Shown: positions 17,496-26,892 of the stretch, piece by piece | How the letters are laid out: every line of letters begins with the position of its first letter | Position numbering within the stretch: the stretch's first letter is position 1 | Assembly: GCF_014202905.1 (NCBI RefSeq) | Contig: NZ_JACHHY010000026.1 | Span: 1-44,564 of the forward strand | Source: Chitinivorax tropicus | GTDB taxonomy: Bacteria; Pseudomonadota; Gammaproteobacteria; Burkholderiales; SCOH01 | DNA length: 44,564 nt | Direction: 5' to 3' | Notes under the pieces: generated by a model | The model's input: the letters and a program-made list of their open reading frames with translations, nothing else | Databases searched by the model: none | Told to the model about the DNA's origin: nothing | Position numbers and translations under genes: made by a program

Positions 17496-18473
17496 ATGCC
17501 ATTTCGATCACCCATCATGCCCAACCACCCAACCCCACCCGCCCCCTATCGCGGACGTTTTGCCCCCACACCCTCTGGCCCTTTGCATTTTGGATCACTG
17601 GTCGCCGCCGTCGGCAGCTATCTGGACGCCAAAGCGCAACAAGGTGAATGGCTGCTACGCATCGAAGACCTGGACCCCCCACGCGCAGTGGCGGGTTCGA
17701 TTGACGACATTCTCAAGACACTGGAGCGCTTCGGCTTTGAATGGGACGGCCCCATCCTGTACCAAAGCCAGCGTTTTGATCTATACCAGGCAGCGCTCGA
17801 AAAACTGCTTGCTCAGGGCTTACTTTATGGCTGTGCCTGTTCACGCAAAGAAATTGCCGATTCAGCAGCCCACGGGCTGGATGGTTTGATCTACCCTGGC
17901 ACCTGCCGGCGAGGGCTTGCTCAGGGCAAACAAGCACGGGCATGGCGCATCCTCGTGCCCTCCACCCCGATCTGCTTTGAAGATCGCGTGCTTGGCACAC
18001 AAACACAAAATCTCGCCACCGAGATTGGCGATTTCATCCTCAAACGCGCGGATGGCTTGTTCTCGTACCAGCTGGCAGTTGTGGTCGATGACGCGGAAAC
18101 CCTGATCACCGATATCGTCAGAGGCGCAGATCTATTGCTTTCCACCGCGAGACAACTCTTCCTGCAGAATGCCCTGGGCTACCCCACACCGCACCATGCA
18201 CATCTACCCCTGGCACTGAATCGGCAAGGAGACAAACTGAGCAAACAGAACCTGGCAAAAAGCCTGGCAGACCAGCCGCGATCACAAGCACTTGCCGATG
18301 CACTGACCTTTCTAGGGCACCCCCCCCCGACCAGCTTGCTGGGCGCCCCCTTACGCGACCTATGGGCCTGGGCAATCAAGCATTGGCAGCTGAAAAATGT
18401 ACCGATTCGAGCAAGTAACAGCCCATTACGCTATGATGAAGCGAAACAGGCCAAACCTATTTTCAAAAATTAG
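17496..18473 (+). CDS. gluQ: tRNA glutamyl-Q(34) synthetase GluQRS
   Basis: A truncated glutamyl-tRNA-synthetase paralogue that activates glutamate and attaches it to queuosine-34 of tRNA-Asp. The catalytic HIGH-like motif appears as GRFAPTPSGPLHFGSL near residues 20-35, the zinc-binding CxC...Y...C group as YGCACSRKE and YPGTCRRG, and the KMSKS-like motif as GDKLSKQN. The protein lacks the anticodon-binding domain of GltX, as expected. A second ATG at 17517 is equally possible; neither has a clear ribosome binding site. A run of nine C bases (18320-18328) lies in the coding region, about 48 codons from the end. Three tRNA-Glu genes follow immediately. Confidence 0.93.
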   Translation: MPFRSPIMPNHPTPPAPYRGRFAPTPSGPLHFGSLVAAVGSYLDAKAQQGEWLLRIEDLDPPRAVAGSIDDILKTLERFGFEWDGPILYQSQRFDLYQAALEKLLAQGLLYGCACSRKEIADSAAHGLDGLIYPGTCRRGLAQGKQARAWRILVPSTPICFEDRVLGTQTQNLATEIGDFILKRADGLFSYQLAVVVDDAETLITDIVRGADLLLSTARQLFLQNALGYPTPHHAHLPLALNRQGDKLSKQNLAKSLADQPRSQALADALTFLGHPPPTSLLGAPLRDLWAWAIKHWQLKNVPIRASNSPLRYDEAKQAKPIFKN

Positions 18474-18483
18474 CAAAAAACGG

Positions 18484-18513
18484 TTGACAACCCCAAGAGG
18501 CGCAACTTAGAAT
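18484..18513 (+). promoter_or_regulatory. promoter of the tRNA-Glu cluster
   Basis: A consensus TTGACA -35 box (18484-18489) is followed after 18 nt by TAGAAT (18508-18513), about 40 nt before the first tRNA. The region after the -10 box begins with a GC-rich CCGCGCC, like the discriminator of stringently controlled stable-RNA promoters. It begins 11 nt after the gluQ stop. Confidence 0.7.
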
Positions 18514-18552
18514 CCGCGCCTCTTTCGTTGCACCGCAGCGGAAGACCGTAGC

Positions 18553-18628
18553 GTCCCCATCGTCTAGAGGCCTAGGACACCGCCCTTTCACGGCGATAAC
18601 CGGGGTTCGAATCCCCGTGGGGACGCCA
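18553..18628 (+). tRNA. tRNA-Glu(UUC), copy 1
   Basis: A 76-nt cloverleaf with encoded CCA. The acceptor stem GTCCCCA pairs with TGGGGAC, the anticodon loop CCTTTCACG carries TTC, and the T arm is CCGGGGTTCGAATCCCCG. The sequence is close to E. coli tRNA-Glu. Confidence 0.97.
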
Positions 18629-18655
18629 CAAACTCAACGCTACCTCTGCGTCAGC

Positions 18656-18731
18656 GTCCCCATCGTCTAGAGGCCTAGGACACCGCCCTTTCACGGCGAT
18701 AACCGGGGTTCGAATCCCCGTGGGGACGCCA
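18656..18731 (+). tRNA. tRNA-Glu(UUC), copy 2
   Basis: Identical over all 76 nt to the first copy, starting 103 nt later. The 27-nt spacer before it differs at only two positions from the spacer before copy 3. Confidence 0.97.
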
Positions 18732-18758
18732 CAAACATAACGCTACCTTTGCGTCAGC

Positions 18759-18834
18759 GTCCCCATCGTCTAGAGGCCTAGGACACCGCCCTTTCACGGC
18801 GATAACCGGGGTTCGAATCCCCGTGGGGACGCCA
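18759..18834 (+). tRNA. tRNA-Glu(UUC), copy 3
   Basis: Identical to copies 1 and 2 and again 103 nt downstream. No intrinsic terminator with a T run is evident before the glyA leader. Confidence 0.97.
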
Positions 18835-19020
18835 CATTTCAGCTTCCTCAGCCTCTCCACCGATTACCGCAACTTGAACATCAGATCCTGCCCTTTGCTC
18901 AGGGTTTTGCATGAATGCGCCTCATTCTTACATGGAAAACTACAATACCGTTCCGGTTTTGATCTGATAAAATCCCGAGCTTGATTTACCACCAAAACTT
19001 AATGCCCGGAAAGAGACCCC

Positions 19021-20268
19021 ATGTTTTCCTATAAGCAGACGATTGCATCGCTCGACCCTGAACTCTGGCAACACATGGAAGGCGAGCGCCATCGCCAGGA
19101 AGAGCACATCGAACTGATCGCCTCCGAAAACTATACCAGCCCAGCCGTCATGCAAGCTCAGGGCTCCCAACTGACCAACAAATATGCGGAAGGCTATCCG
19201 GGCAAGCGCTTTTATGGCGGTTGCGAATTTGTCGACAAGGTCGAGCAGATTGCCATTGATCGTGTCAAACAGCTGTTCGGCGCAGAATATGCCAATGTCC
19301 AGCCTCACTCTGGCTCCCAGGCCAATCAAGGTGTGTATTTTGCCATCCTGAAACCTGGCGACACCATCATGGGCATGAACCTAGGCCATGGCGGACACCT
19401 GACACATGGCTCGCCTGCCAACCTGTCGGGCAAGATGTTCAAGATCGTGCCTTATGGCTTGAACGATCAAGAAGAAATCGATTATGACGAGATGGAACGC
19501 ATTGCGCTGGAAACCAAGCCCAAGCTGCTGATCGGCGGCGCTTCGGCGTATGCATTGCGCTTCGATTTTGAACGTATGGCAGCCATTGCCAAGAAGGCTG
19601 GCGCGTATTTCATGGTTGATATGGCGCACTACGCAGGCTTGATTGCAGCAGGCGTCTACCCCAACCCCGTGCCACATGCGGATTTCGTCACTTCCACGAC
19701 CCATAAGACCCTGCGCGGCCCACGCGGCGGCATCATCCTGGCCCGTGCTGAGCATGAGAAGATTTTGAACTCCAGCGTATTCCCAAGCTTGCAGGGTGGC
19801 CCGCTGGAGCATGTCATCGCAGCAAAAGCCGTGGCTTTTGGCGAGGCACTCAAGCCCGAATTCAAAACCTATCAGGAACAAGTATTGAAAAACGCTGACG
19901 CCATGGCTCGCACATTGGCGGAGCGCGGAGTGCGCATCATTTCTGGCCGCACCGAATCCCACCTGTTCCTGGTTGACCTGCGTCCGAAGAGCTTGACCGG
20001 CAAGGCAGCAGATGCAGCGCTAAGTCTGGCGCACATCACCGTCAATAAGAATGCGATCCCGAATGATCCGGAGAGCCCATTTGTGACCTCGGGCATCCGC
20101 ATCGGCTCTCCCGCCATCACCACGCGCGGCTTCAAGGAAGAAGAAGCACGTCAGGTGGCGCATCTGGTTGCCGATGTGCTGGACAACCCAAGCAATGAGT
20201 CCGTGATTGCCGCCACACGAGACAAGGTGCATGCACTGACCAAACGCTTCCCTGTGTATGGTGAATGA
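19021..20268 (+). CDS. glyA: serine hydroxymethyltransferase
   Basis: A cytosolic PLP enzyme interconverting serine and glycine and charging tetrahydrofolate with one-carbon units. The 415 residues match the bacterial length. Family landmarks are [14 protein letters not shown] (31-44), [15 protein letters not shown], and the PLP lysine Lys229 in [14 protein letters not shown]. It is monocistronic-looking, with an intrinsic terminator at 20300-20325. In many betaproteobacteria glyA is followed by nrdR and rib genes; here an aminopeptidase gene lies between glyA and nrdR, and the rib genes are elsewhere in the window. Confidence 0.97.
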   Translation: MFSYKQTIASLDPELWQHMEGERHRQEEHIELIASENYTSPAVMQAQGSQLTNKYAEGYPGKRFYGGCEFVDKVEQIAIDRVKQLFGAEYANVQPHSGSQANQGVYFAILKPGDTIMGMNLGHGGHLTHGSPANLSGKMFKIVPYGLNDQEEIDYDEMERIALETKPKLLIGGASAYALRFDFERMAAIAKKAGAYFMVDMAHYAGLIAAGVYPNPVPHADFVTSTTHKTLRGPRGGIILARAEHEKILNSSVFPSLQGGPLEHVIAAKAVAFGEALKPEFKTYQEQVLKNADAMARTLAERGVRIISGRTESHLFLVDLRPKSLTGKAADAALSLAHITVNKNAIPNDPESPFVTSGIRIGSPAITTRGFKEEEARQVAHLVADVLDNPSNESVIAATRDKVHALTKRFPVYGE

Positions 20269-20299
20269 TCGCTTGCTGCTGTAAGCCAGTAGCTGCATC

Positions 20300-20325
20300 A
20301 AAAAGGAGGGGCTACCCTCCTTTTT
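20300..20325 (+). terminator. intrinsic terminator of glyA
   Basis: AAAAAGGAGGG pairs perfectly with CCCTCCTTTTT around a 4-nt loop, with T-rich sequence continuing. It lies 31 nt after the glyA stop. The A/T flanks make it potentially bidirectional. Confidence 0.85.
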
Positions 20326-20396
20326 GCTTTTTCCATATCACAGATTTGACACACCCGCCGTCTAGACTCCGTTGATACGGTTGCACCGCAAGCCCC

Positions 20397-21512
20397 ATGC
20401 CCATTCGATTGTTTGCTTTTCTCTTGACACTCTGCGCCCTGACGGGCTGCAGTACGCTTGGCTATTATGGGCAAGCCATCCGCGGCCACTTGACGCTCAT
20501 GGCTAAGGCACAGCCAATTGACCAAATCATCGAAAATCCAACAACTCCCGCATCGCTTCGCCATCAACTCAAGACTGCTCAAGCCATCCGGGCTTTTGCC
20601 AGTCAGCAACTCCAGCTGCCTGACAATGCCAGCTATCAAAGCTATGCCGACCTGGGGCGTCCCTATCTGACCTGGAATGTGGTCAGCGCAGCCGAGTTTA
20701 CGTTGAGGGCAGATACAGAGTGCTTCTGGGTGGTGGGCTGCTTGAGCTATCGCGGTTTTTTCTCGCCTGCTGACGCACAGGAACATGCCGCCAAGCTCAG
20801 TAGCGAGGGAAAAGATGTGTTTGTATACGGCGTCCCCGCTTACTCTACGCTGGGTTGGTTTCCTGACCCCCTGGTCAACAGCTTTCTTGCGTACTCCGAA
20901 TTGGATTTGGCCCGACTGATTTTCCATGAGCTGTCGCATCAATTGATCTATATAAAAGACGATACTGCCTTTAACGAGGCCTTCGCCACTGCAGTTGAGT
21001 TGGAGGGAGCCAAACGCTGGCTTGATCAGCAGAAACATCCGGCACAACATGATGCTTCACCCGAGCAGCAGGAGCTACGCAAGACAGCTTTCCGGCAGCT
21101 GCTGGATGAGATGCGCCAGGCATTGGCCGCACTGTATCAGGCGCCGCTCAGCCAAGCCGATATGCGGCTTCATAAGCACCATATTCAAGCCGAATATGCC
21201 AGCCGCTATCAGGTTTTCAAACAGGTTTGGCGTGGCTATCGTGGGTATGATCATTGGTTTGAGCCGCATCCCGGCAATGCCCATCTGGCAAGTCAAGCCA
21301 CCTATTACCAATGGGTACCGGCATTTCGCCAGCTGCTCAAGGAAAGTGATGGGCAGTGGGCGGTTTTTTACGACAAGACCCGACGAATCGGCAAGCAGCC
21401 CGCCACAGAACGTGCCAAAATGCTGGAAGCCCTGTCTGCACGGGCTTTGGCGCCCGCAACACAGGTGCTGGCACCATCGACAGTGAACCAAGTTGAGGAG
21501 AACACACAATGA
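20397..21512 (+). CDS. predicted lipoprotein aminopeptidase (PF10023-type)
   Basis: A 371-residue envelope protein with a lipoprotein signal: a hydrophobic stretch and LTGC with the lipid-carrying Cys18. A gluzincin-like metal site is visible as HELSH (His177, Glu178, His181), with a downstream NEAFATAVE (Glu194 region) as candidate third ligand. This matches the putative aminopeptidase family PF10023, whose substrates are not well established. The stop overlaps the nrdR start by four bases (ATGA), so the two are co-translated, a link I cannot explain functionally. Confidence 0.82.
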   Translation: MPIRLFAFLLTLCALTGCSTLGYYGQAIRGHLTLMAKAQPIDQIIENPTTPASLRHQLKTAQAIRAFASQQLQLPDNASYQSYADLGRPYLTWNVVSAAEFTLRADTECFWVVGCLSYRGFFSPADAQEHAAKLSSEGKDVFVYGVPAYSTLGWFPDPLVNSFLAYSELDLARLIFHELSHQLIYIKDDTAFNEAFATAVELEGAKRWLDQQKHPAQHDASPEQQELRKTAFRQLLDEMRQALAALYQAPLSQADMRLHKHHIQAEYASRYQVFKQVWRGYRGYDHWFEPHPGNAHLASQATYYQWVPAFRQLLKESDGQWAVFYDKTRRIGKQPATERAKMLEALSARALAPATQVLAPSTVNQVEENTQ

Positions 21513-21961
21513 AATGCCCATTCTGTGGCGCAGCCGATACCCAGGTGATCGACTCCCGCGTCAATGAGGAGGGCAATTCAGTCCGCCGTCGGCGTAAATG
21601 CGCCACCTGCCAAAAACGCTTTACCACCTTTGAGACGGCAGAGCTTCGCATGCCGCAGGTCGTCAAAACCAACGGCCATCGCACTGAATTCGATCGCGAA
21701 AAATTGAGAGTCAGCTTTCTACGGGCACTACATAAACGCCCTGTGCCCACCACCCTGGTGGATGAAGCCATTGAACGGATTCTGCAAAAGGTGCTCAGTT
21801 TGGCTGAGCGGGAAATCCCCTCTCGCCAGATCGGGGAAATGGTCATGACTGAGCTACACAAGCTGGATAAGGTCGGGTACATCCGCTTTGCGTCAGTCTA
21901 CCGTAGCTTTCAAGATGTGGACGATTTCCGTGAGGCCATCCAGGAGGTGCAACAGCCTTGA
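21509..21961 (+). CDS. nrdR: ribonucleotide reductase repressor NrdR
   Basis: A nucleotide-sensing repressor of ribonucleotide reductase genes. The 150 residues contain a zinc ribbon with Cys3, Cys6, Cys31 and Cys34 (CPFC...CATC) and then an ATP-cone domain ([19 protein letters not shown]...). It overlaps the preceding aminopeptidase gene by 4 nt. No ribonucleotide reductase gene lies in the window. Confidence 0.96.
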   Translation: MKCPFCGAADTQVIDSRVNEEGNSVRRRRKCATCQKRFTTFETAELRMPQVVKTNGHRTEFDREKLRVSFLRALHKRPVPTTLVDEAIERILQKVLSLAEREIPSRQIGEMVMTELHKLDKVGYIRFASVYRSFQDVDDFREAIQEVQQP

Positions 21962-22003
21962 CAATAGGCGCTAGTGGTCAGCGCGCCAATCAACGCAAAG
22001 GAT

Positions 22004-23104
22004 TCAACACGATGCTTCGTCTGGTGGTGAGAATGGCAGCACCGCACTGGCCAACCCCACAGCCCCTACCTCATGAATGGCCAAGGCGAACTCAGCATCC
22101 TCCCGCAATGCAACCCGCGAAGGACAGGGGCGCCCATGCATTCGTGCAAACCGCGCCAAACTGACCGCCTGGGCCGGACGATTGAGATGTGCCAACACAT
22201 GATCAACCCATGCCGGCTGATTACAAATCAATACCATATCGCAACCCGCGTCCAGTGCTGCGTGTACTCTACGCAGCATATCCCCGGCAGATGCCGCACC
22301 AATCACCCCTAGATCATCGCTGATGATCAGCCCAGCAAAACCCAACCGATCGCGCAAGATCTCCTGCAACCAGATAGCTGAAAAACAAGCCGCCTGCGAA
22401 TCAACCCGAGGGTAGATGACATGGGCGGGCATGATGGCCGCCAGCCCTTCATCAATCATGTGCCGGAACACCCGGAGCTCCTCGGCCTCGATTTCCGGCA
22501 GCGTGCGTGGATCGACCGGCAGCGCGTGGCACACATCATCACTGACATGCCCATGGCCGGGAAAGTGCTTGCCTACCGCATGCATGCCGCCTCGCCGCAT
22601 GCCCATTTGTAGCGCGTGCGCCAATTCCGCCACCACCGCAGGTTGGCGATGGAATGCCCGATTGCCGATGACACCACATGAGCCATGATCCACATCCAAC
22701 ACGGGTGCAAGGCTGAAATCCACACCACAAGCCCGCAACTCTGCCGCCAACACCCAGCCCGTTTGCTCGGCCAAGCGCCGCGCGGGGTGGCGCCCATGGC
22801 GGTCATGAACCAAGCCGAGATCCCGCATCGCCGGTAAATGGGTGAAACCCGATTGAAAATGTTGAATACGTCCACCTTCCTGCTCGACACCAATCAACAG
22901 CTTGGGTTGGCGCAAATGATGGATCTCATCACACAACGCAGTCAGTTGTTCGATAGATTGATAGTTCCGAGCGGCCAGCATCAAGCCCCCCACCATCGGA
23001 TGCTGCAGTCGATCCCGCTCCTGATCGGTCAGGGCCATGCCAGCCATGTCCACCATCAGCGGCCCAAGTTGCCCCAACTGATAACGGGATGTCAATTCAG
23101 CCAT
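22004..23104 (-). CDS. nagZ: beta-N-acetylhexosaminidase NagZ (divergent active site)
   Basis: A GH3 enzyme of cytosolic peptidoglycan recycling, removing GlcNAc from anhydro-muropeptides. KHFPGHG (179-185) and the SDDL nucleophile motif (262-265) are present. The family text IGVDQEGGRVQR reads IGVEQEGGRIQH here. In the mobile catalytic loop, where NagZ normally has Asp-Ser-His, the alignment gives Asp-Val-Cys followed by His, so the general acid/base histidine is shifted by one position. The start is taken at 23104 (MAELTS); an ATG at 23113 overlaps acpS by 7 nt. It is the last gene of the long minus-strand operon. Confidence 0.9.
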   Translation of the reverse strand: MAELTSRYQLGQLGPLMVDMAGMALTDQERDRLQHPMVGGLMLAARNYQSIEQLTALCDEIHHLRQPKLLIGVEQEGGRIQHFQSGFTHLPAMRDLGLVHDRHGRHPARRLAEQTGWVLAAELRACGVDFSLAPVLDVDHGSCGVIGNRAFHRQPAVVAELAHALQMGMRRGGMHAVGKHFPGHGHVSDDVCHALPVDPRTLPEIEAEELRVFRHMIDEGLAAIMPAHVIYPRVDSQAACFSAIWLQEILRDRLGFAGLIISDDLGVIGAASAGDMLRRVHAALDAGCDMVLICNQPAWVDHVLAHLNRPAQAVSLARFARMHGRPCPSRVALREDAEFALAIHEVGAVGLASAVLPFSPPDEASC

Positions 23105-23106
23105 AT

Positions 23107-23484
23107 TCAGCATTCCATGACGACAAACGCACAGGCCAGCGTCTGCTCGTCCGAGATACTCAGGTGGATGGTTTTGATTGAACGTTCGGCAAGCAATGCC
23201 GCAACGGATGGGGTGTATTCAAAATAGGGGCGGCCAGCGGTGTCATGGCAGATGGTCAGATCAACCAGCCGGACCGGGCCAGCCAGCCCCATTCCCAGCG
23301 CTTTTAGAAAAGCCTCTTTGGCGGCAAAGCGCTTGGCCACCCAGGCCGCCTGCAATGCCTGTGCAGGCGGTGACTGGCGTTCGACAGCAGAAAGAAACCG
23401 CGCGGTAAAGCGCTCACCAAACCGCTGTAAAGGTTTGTCGATGCGGCTGATCGTCACGATATCGGTGCCGATTCCGTAGATCAT
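23107..23484 (-). CDS. acpS: holo-[acyl-carrier-protein] synthase
   Basis: Transfers the 4'-phosphopantetheine arm of CoA to acyl carrier protein. The 125 residues have the family's GIGTDIVTISRID start (Asp8 binds Mg) and the KRFAAKEAFLKALG motif with Glu57. It lies 9 nt after pdxJ and touches nagZ, an arrangement widespread in proteobacteria. Confidence 0.96.
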   Translation of the reverse strand: MIYGIGTDIVTISRIDKPLQRFGERFTARFLSAVERQSPPAQALQAAWVAKRFAAKEAFLKALGMGLAGPVRLVDLTICHDTAGRPYFEYTPSVAALLAERSIKTIHLSISDEQTLACAFVVMEC

Positions 23485-23493
23485 GATGCCATC

Positions 23494-24231
23494 TCAGCTC
23501 GCTGAAAGACGTGAAGACACCTCGATCAATTGTTTCATTTCACGAACGGCTTCTTTGAAGCCCACAAACAATGCTTGTGCCACGATGGCATGGCCGATAT
23601 TCAGCTCCCGAATGTCGGGAATGGCCGCAATCTTTTGTACATTGTGGTAGTGCAGACCATGCCCCGCATTGACCCGCAACCCAAGTTTGGTGCCGTGCGC
23701 CACGGCAACCCGAATCCGCTCCAGCTCAAGCTGCATGGTGTGTAGATCTTCCGCTTCTGCGTATCGGCCAGTATGGATCTCGATTACTGGCGCACCCAGC
23801 TCTTTAGCGGCATCAATCTGTTTGAGATCGGGATCGATAAAAATCGAAACCCGCGAGCCCGCCTCCGTCAACATGTTGATGGCAGCCTTGACCTTGGCGC
23901 GCTGACCTACGACATCCAACCCTCCTTCCGTGGTCAACTCCTCGCGCTTCTCTGGCACCAGGCATGCATCTTGCGGGCGAATCCTCAGCGCATGCGCCAA
24001 CATCTCATCCGTCACCGCCGTTTCCAGATTCATCCGCGTCTGGATCACATCACGCAGGATTTCCACATCCCGATCCTGAATATGTCGGCGATCTTCGCGC
24101 AAATGCACTGTGATGGCGTCGGCCCCAGCCGACTCCGCAATCACTGCAGCCTGGATAGGACTTGGATAACGCGTACCCCGCGCTTGGCGCAGCGTGGCAA
24201 CGTGGTCGATGTTGACGCCCAGTTGGATCAT
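23494..24231 (-). CDS. pdxJ: pyridoxine 5'-phosphate synthase
   Basis: Catalyses ring closure in vitamin B6 synthesis from 1-deoxyxylulose 5-phosphate and aminoacetone 3-phosphate. The 245-residue TIM barrel shows the N-terminal [20 protein letters not shown] signature, [32 protein letters not shown] and [12 protein letters not shown]. It sits between recO and acpS in the conserved operon order. Confidence 0.97.
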   Translation of the reverse strand: MIQLGVNIDHVATLRQARGTRYPSPIQAAVIAESAGADAITVHLREDRRHIQDRDVEILRDVIQTRMNLETAVTDEMLAHALRIRPQDACLVPEKREELTTEGGLDVVGQRAKVKAAINMLTEAGSRVSIFIDPDLKQIDAAKELGAPVIEIHTGRYAEAEDLHTMQLELERIRVAVAHGTKLGLRVNAGHGLHYHNVQKIAAIPDIRELNIGHAIVAQALFVGFKEAVREMKQLIEVSSRLSAS

Positions 24232-24264
24232 TTCTCTCTCCCATTCACGTAATGCTATGCTCGT

Positions 24265-24978
24265 TCAAAGCTGATTCAAATCTCTCAACAGCCGCCGCGT
24301 ATAGAGCTGTCGATCACCCAGCGCGTGTTGAATGGCTTGCCGCATCAAGCCCTTGCTTTGAGCCAATACCTGAGGTTGATCAAAGCGCTGCTCAGCCATT
24401 GCCAGCAACGTTTCGCCTTGCACCGCGCCTTCACCATGCATCTGGTCTTCTCGCAGACCGAGCCCCCCTGCAAAAACATACCACAACCCAGCCCGCACGC
24501 GCTGACCATCCACTGTCCGGGTCAGATCCAGCCCATAGCCAAGCTCCATCAACATCTGCAACTCAAACCGGCGCAAGCAGGGTGCCGGGTCAAGCTGACA
24601 GCTTAGTCTCTGTATGGTATCGAAATAATTAGCAAACAGCCCACTGTGCGCATCTTCACGCGCCAGCATATTCAGCAGCAGTTCGTTCAGATAAAAACCA
24701 CAGATCAATGGCAAACCAGACAGCTGCGGAATACCGCCCTGCCATTCCGCACTATGCAGCGTCTTCAGTTCCTGCTTGCCAAACCACGATAACAAAAGTG
24801 GCTGGAAAGCCATCAATACGCCACGGACAGCCGACTTCGGGCGACGGGCACCTCGTGCGACAATGGCAACCCGGCCATGATCACGACTGAATGCCTCGAC
24901 GATCAAGCTGGTTTCACGATATGGATAGGTATGCAGGACGAATGCCGGCTGACCCTCAACACGGCGTGGCTCAGTCAT
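24265..24978 (-). CDS. recO: DNA repair protein RecO
   Basis: Loads RecA onto SSB-coated single-stranded DNA with RecR. The 237 residues begin with an OB-fold (FVLHTYPYRETSLIVEAFSRDHGRVAIVARGARRPKS) followed by the helical domain (LCGFYLNELL-like text at ICGFYLNELLLNML). The zinc cysteines of some RecO proteins are not evident. The ATG overlaps the preceding gene's stop by four bases (ATGA). Confidence 0.95.
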   Translation of the reverse strand: MTEPRRVEGQPAFVLHTYPYRETSLIVEAFSRDHGRVAIVARGARRPKSAVRGVLMAFQPLLLSWFGKQELKTLHSAEWQGGIPQLSGLPLICGFYLNELLLNMLAREDAHSGLFANYFDTIQRLSCQLDPAPCLRRFELQMLMELGYGLDLTRTVDGQRVRAGLWYVFAGGLGLREDQMHGEGAVQGETLLAMAEQRFDQPQVLAQSKGLMRQAIQHALGDRQLYTRRLLRDLNQL

Positions 24979-25310
24979 ACTGGAGAGGGGCTGAACTCAT
25001 AGGCACGCTCGACATGTGCCACACGGAGCGAATAACGTTCATACCAGCGGGTACGGCCTAGCCGCTGCGCTTCAAGGTGATCCAACTGATTACGCCAAGC
25101 TTGAATGGACGCCTCATCCCGCCAATAGGAGACAGTGATGCCCAATCCATCACTGCCGCGCGCACTCTCAGCACCAAGAAACCCCGCTTGACATTGCGCC
25201 AATGCCAACATCCGTTCAGCCATTGCTTCATAGCCGACTTCATCATATTGATTGCGTAACGATGTGAAAATGACGACGTAGTAAGGTGGGGGTGGCGTGC
25301 TGGCGAACAC
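24975..25310 (-). CDS. antibiotic biosynthesis monooxygenase (ABM)-fold protein
   Basis: A 111-residue ferredoxin-like single-domain protein of the ABM/heme-monooxygenase-like superfamily. The signature is the strand order with YVVIFTSLR, FLGAESARGSDGLGITVSYW and a central W/H-containing helix (IQAWRNQLDHLEAQRLG). Members of this superfamily have varied or unknown activities, so no reaction is assigned. Translation starts at GTG, 1 nt after the era stop, with AGGAGAG upstream. It lies between era and recO, normally adjacent genes, and is coupled to both. Confidence 0.8.
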   Translation of the reverse strand: MFASTPPPPYYVVIFTSLRNQYDEVGYEAMAERMLALAQCQAGFLGAESARGSDGLGITVSYWRDEASIQAWRNQLDHLEAQRLGRTRWYERYSLRVAHVERAYEFSPSPV

Positions 25311-25311
25311 C

Positions 25312-26202
25312 TCACTCTCCTGTGAGTTGTTTCAGGAATCGAACATCATCCGCCCAGCCACTCTTCACCTTTACCCAGACTTCAAGATAGACCTTGCCAT
25401 CAAACAGCAACTCCATGTCAACACGGGCCTCGGAGGAAACCCGCTTGAGCTTCTCGCCACCTTTGCCGATGATGATGGCTTTCTGATTGGGCTTGTCAAC
25501 ATAAACAGCGGCATAGATCCGCCGCAGAGCACCATCCAGATCAAATTTCTCTATTTCAACATTGATTGAATAGGGAAGCTCCTCACCAAGCAGACGGAAC
25601 AGCTTTTCACGAACGATTTCCGCAGCCAGAAAGCGCTCATTGCGATCGGTGATCTGGTCCTCAGGGTAGAGCATCTCACCAACGGGCAGATGAGGACGAA
25701 CATCGTTCAACAATTCAGGGATCTGCGTCCCTTTTTCCGCGGAGATCGGGACGATACCTGCAAATGCAAACTGCTCCGCCATTTTCTGGATGAATGGGAG
25801 CAACAATCCTTTATCCGCGTGTTTATCGATCTTGTTGATGACCAACCAGACAGGCCGATGCTTGGGCAGCAGCGCCAGAACCTCCGCATCCGCAGCACTG
25901 TATTTCATCGCCTCTACGACGAACAGGATGGCATCCACATCACCCAAAGTCGTCTTGACGCTTTGATTCAGCGCATCGTTCATCGCATTGCGATGACGGG
26001 TTTGAAACCCAGGGGTATCGACAAACACGAACTGTGAAACTTCGTCAGTGTATATACCCGTAACACGGTGTCGCGTGGTCTGCGCCTTCCGAGAGGTGAT
26101 GCTGATCTTCTGCCCGATCAATTGATTGAGCAGAGTCGATTTACCCACATTGGGCCGCCCCACGATCGCGACAAATCCCGCGCGAAATTCAGTACTACTC
26201 AC
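25312..26202 (-). CDS. era: GTPase Era
   Basis: An essential GTPase that binds the 3' end of 16S rRNA and assists small-subunit maturation. The 296 residues show G1 GRPNVGKS (15-22), DTPGF, NKID, and a C-terminal KH domain with [12 protein letters not shown]. The start codon is GTG and overlaps the rnc stop by four bases, coupling Era to RNase III, its partner in rRNA processing. Confidence 0.97.
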   Translation of the reverse strand: MSSTEFRAGFVAIVGRPNVGKSTLLNQLIGQKISITSRKAQTTRHRVTGIYTDEVSQFVFVDTPGFQTRHRNAMNDALNQSVKTTLGDVDAILFVVEAMKYSAADAEVLALLPKHRPVWLVINKIDKHADKGLLLPFIQKMAEQFAFAGIVPISAEKGTQIPELLNDVRPHLPVGEMLYPEDQITDRNERFLAAEIVREKLFRLLGEELPYSINVEIEKFDLDGALRRIYAAVYVDKPNQKAIIIGKGGEKLKRVSSEARVDMELLFDGKVYLEVWVKVKSGWADDVRFLKQLTGE

Positions 26203-26885
26203 GGCTTCCGCCTTTGCTGTTTCATGATCATTTCATATACCTGTTGCGCTGAATCCTGTTCAGCAGTACGGCGACTACTGCCTAAACCTTTGGCTGCGAG
26301 TTTCAATTCCGGAATCTGGCATTCAACCTCGAACTGCTGATCGTGCGCCTCCCCTTGAACTTGCAACAGCGTATACATCGGGAGCTGATAACGCCGCCCC
26401 TGCAACCACTCCTGCAAACGTGTCTTGGGATCTTTCGACACAGCATTGGGATCCAGCGCACTCAACATCGGATGATAGAGGTGCGCAATCACCGCGAATG
26501 CGGCGTCAAAGCCCCGATCCAGCATGATGGCTCCAAGTATGGCCTCCACTGCATCTGCGAGGATGGAAGGGCGGCGAAAACCGCCACTTTTCAACTCACC
26601 TTCACCAAGCATCAGATATTCACCCAGCTGCAATTGGCCGGCGATCTCGGCCAATGCCTGCTGTCTGACCAGACTGGCACGGATACGACTGAGCTCACCC
26701 TCAGTCAAGCGGGGAAAATGTTCGAACAGAAGCCGAGCCACCGAGCAATTCAAAACTGAATCACCGAGAAATTCGAGCCGCTCATTATGAGGGGTACCGA
26801 AACTCCGATGCGTCAACGCTTGGCGCAATAATGACGCATCAGAAAATTCATAACCTAACTGCTGGGTAAGACGTTGATATCGCAT
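26199..26885 (-). CDS. rnc: ribonuclease III
   Basis: Double-strand-specific endonuclease that processes rRNA precursors and structured mRNAs. The 228 residues carry the catalytic [12 protein letters not shown] signature (35-46), the second acidic site [12 protein letters not shown], and a C-terminal double-stranded-RNA-binding domain (about 155-225). It lies between a DUF4845 gene and era in the conserved lepB-rnc-era operon. Confidence 0.97.
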   Translation of the reverse strand: MRYQRLTQQLGYEFSDASLLRQALTHRSFGTPHNERLEFLGDSVLNCSVARLLFEHFPRLTEGELSRIRASLVRQQALAEIAGQLQLGEYLMLGEGELKSGGFRRPSILADAVEAILGAIMLDRGFDAAFAVIAHLYHPMLSALDPNAVSKDPKTRLQEWLQGRRYQLPMYTLLQVQGEAHDQQFEVECQIPELKLAAKGLGSSRRTAEQDSAQQVYEMIMKQQRRKP

Positions 26886-26892
26886 TCCAGCA

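Larger units (their letters stand above)
18553..18834 (+). repeat. tandem 103-bp duplication carrying tRNA-Glu
   Basis: Three 76-nt tRNA copies are separated by two 27-nt spacers that are nearly identical, differing only by CTCAACG/CATAACG-type and CTCT/CTTT changes. The unit of duplication was therefore tRNA plus spacer, and the event is recent or maintained by gene conversion. Confidence 0.9.

Noticed and set aside
18553-18834. Regularly spaced repeats resembling a CRISPR array
   Set aside because: The 76-nt repeats fold as complete tRNA-Glu genes with CCA, and the spacers are nearly identical to each other.
20298-21050. 250-codon minus-strand frame opposite the aminopeptidase gene
   Set aside because: It overlaps the glyA terminator and is the reverse of a recognisable lipoprotein sequence.
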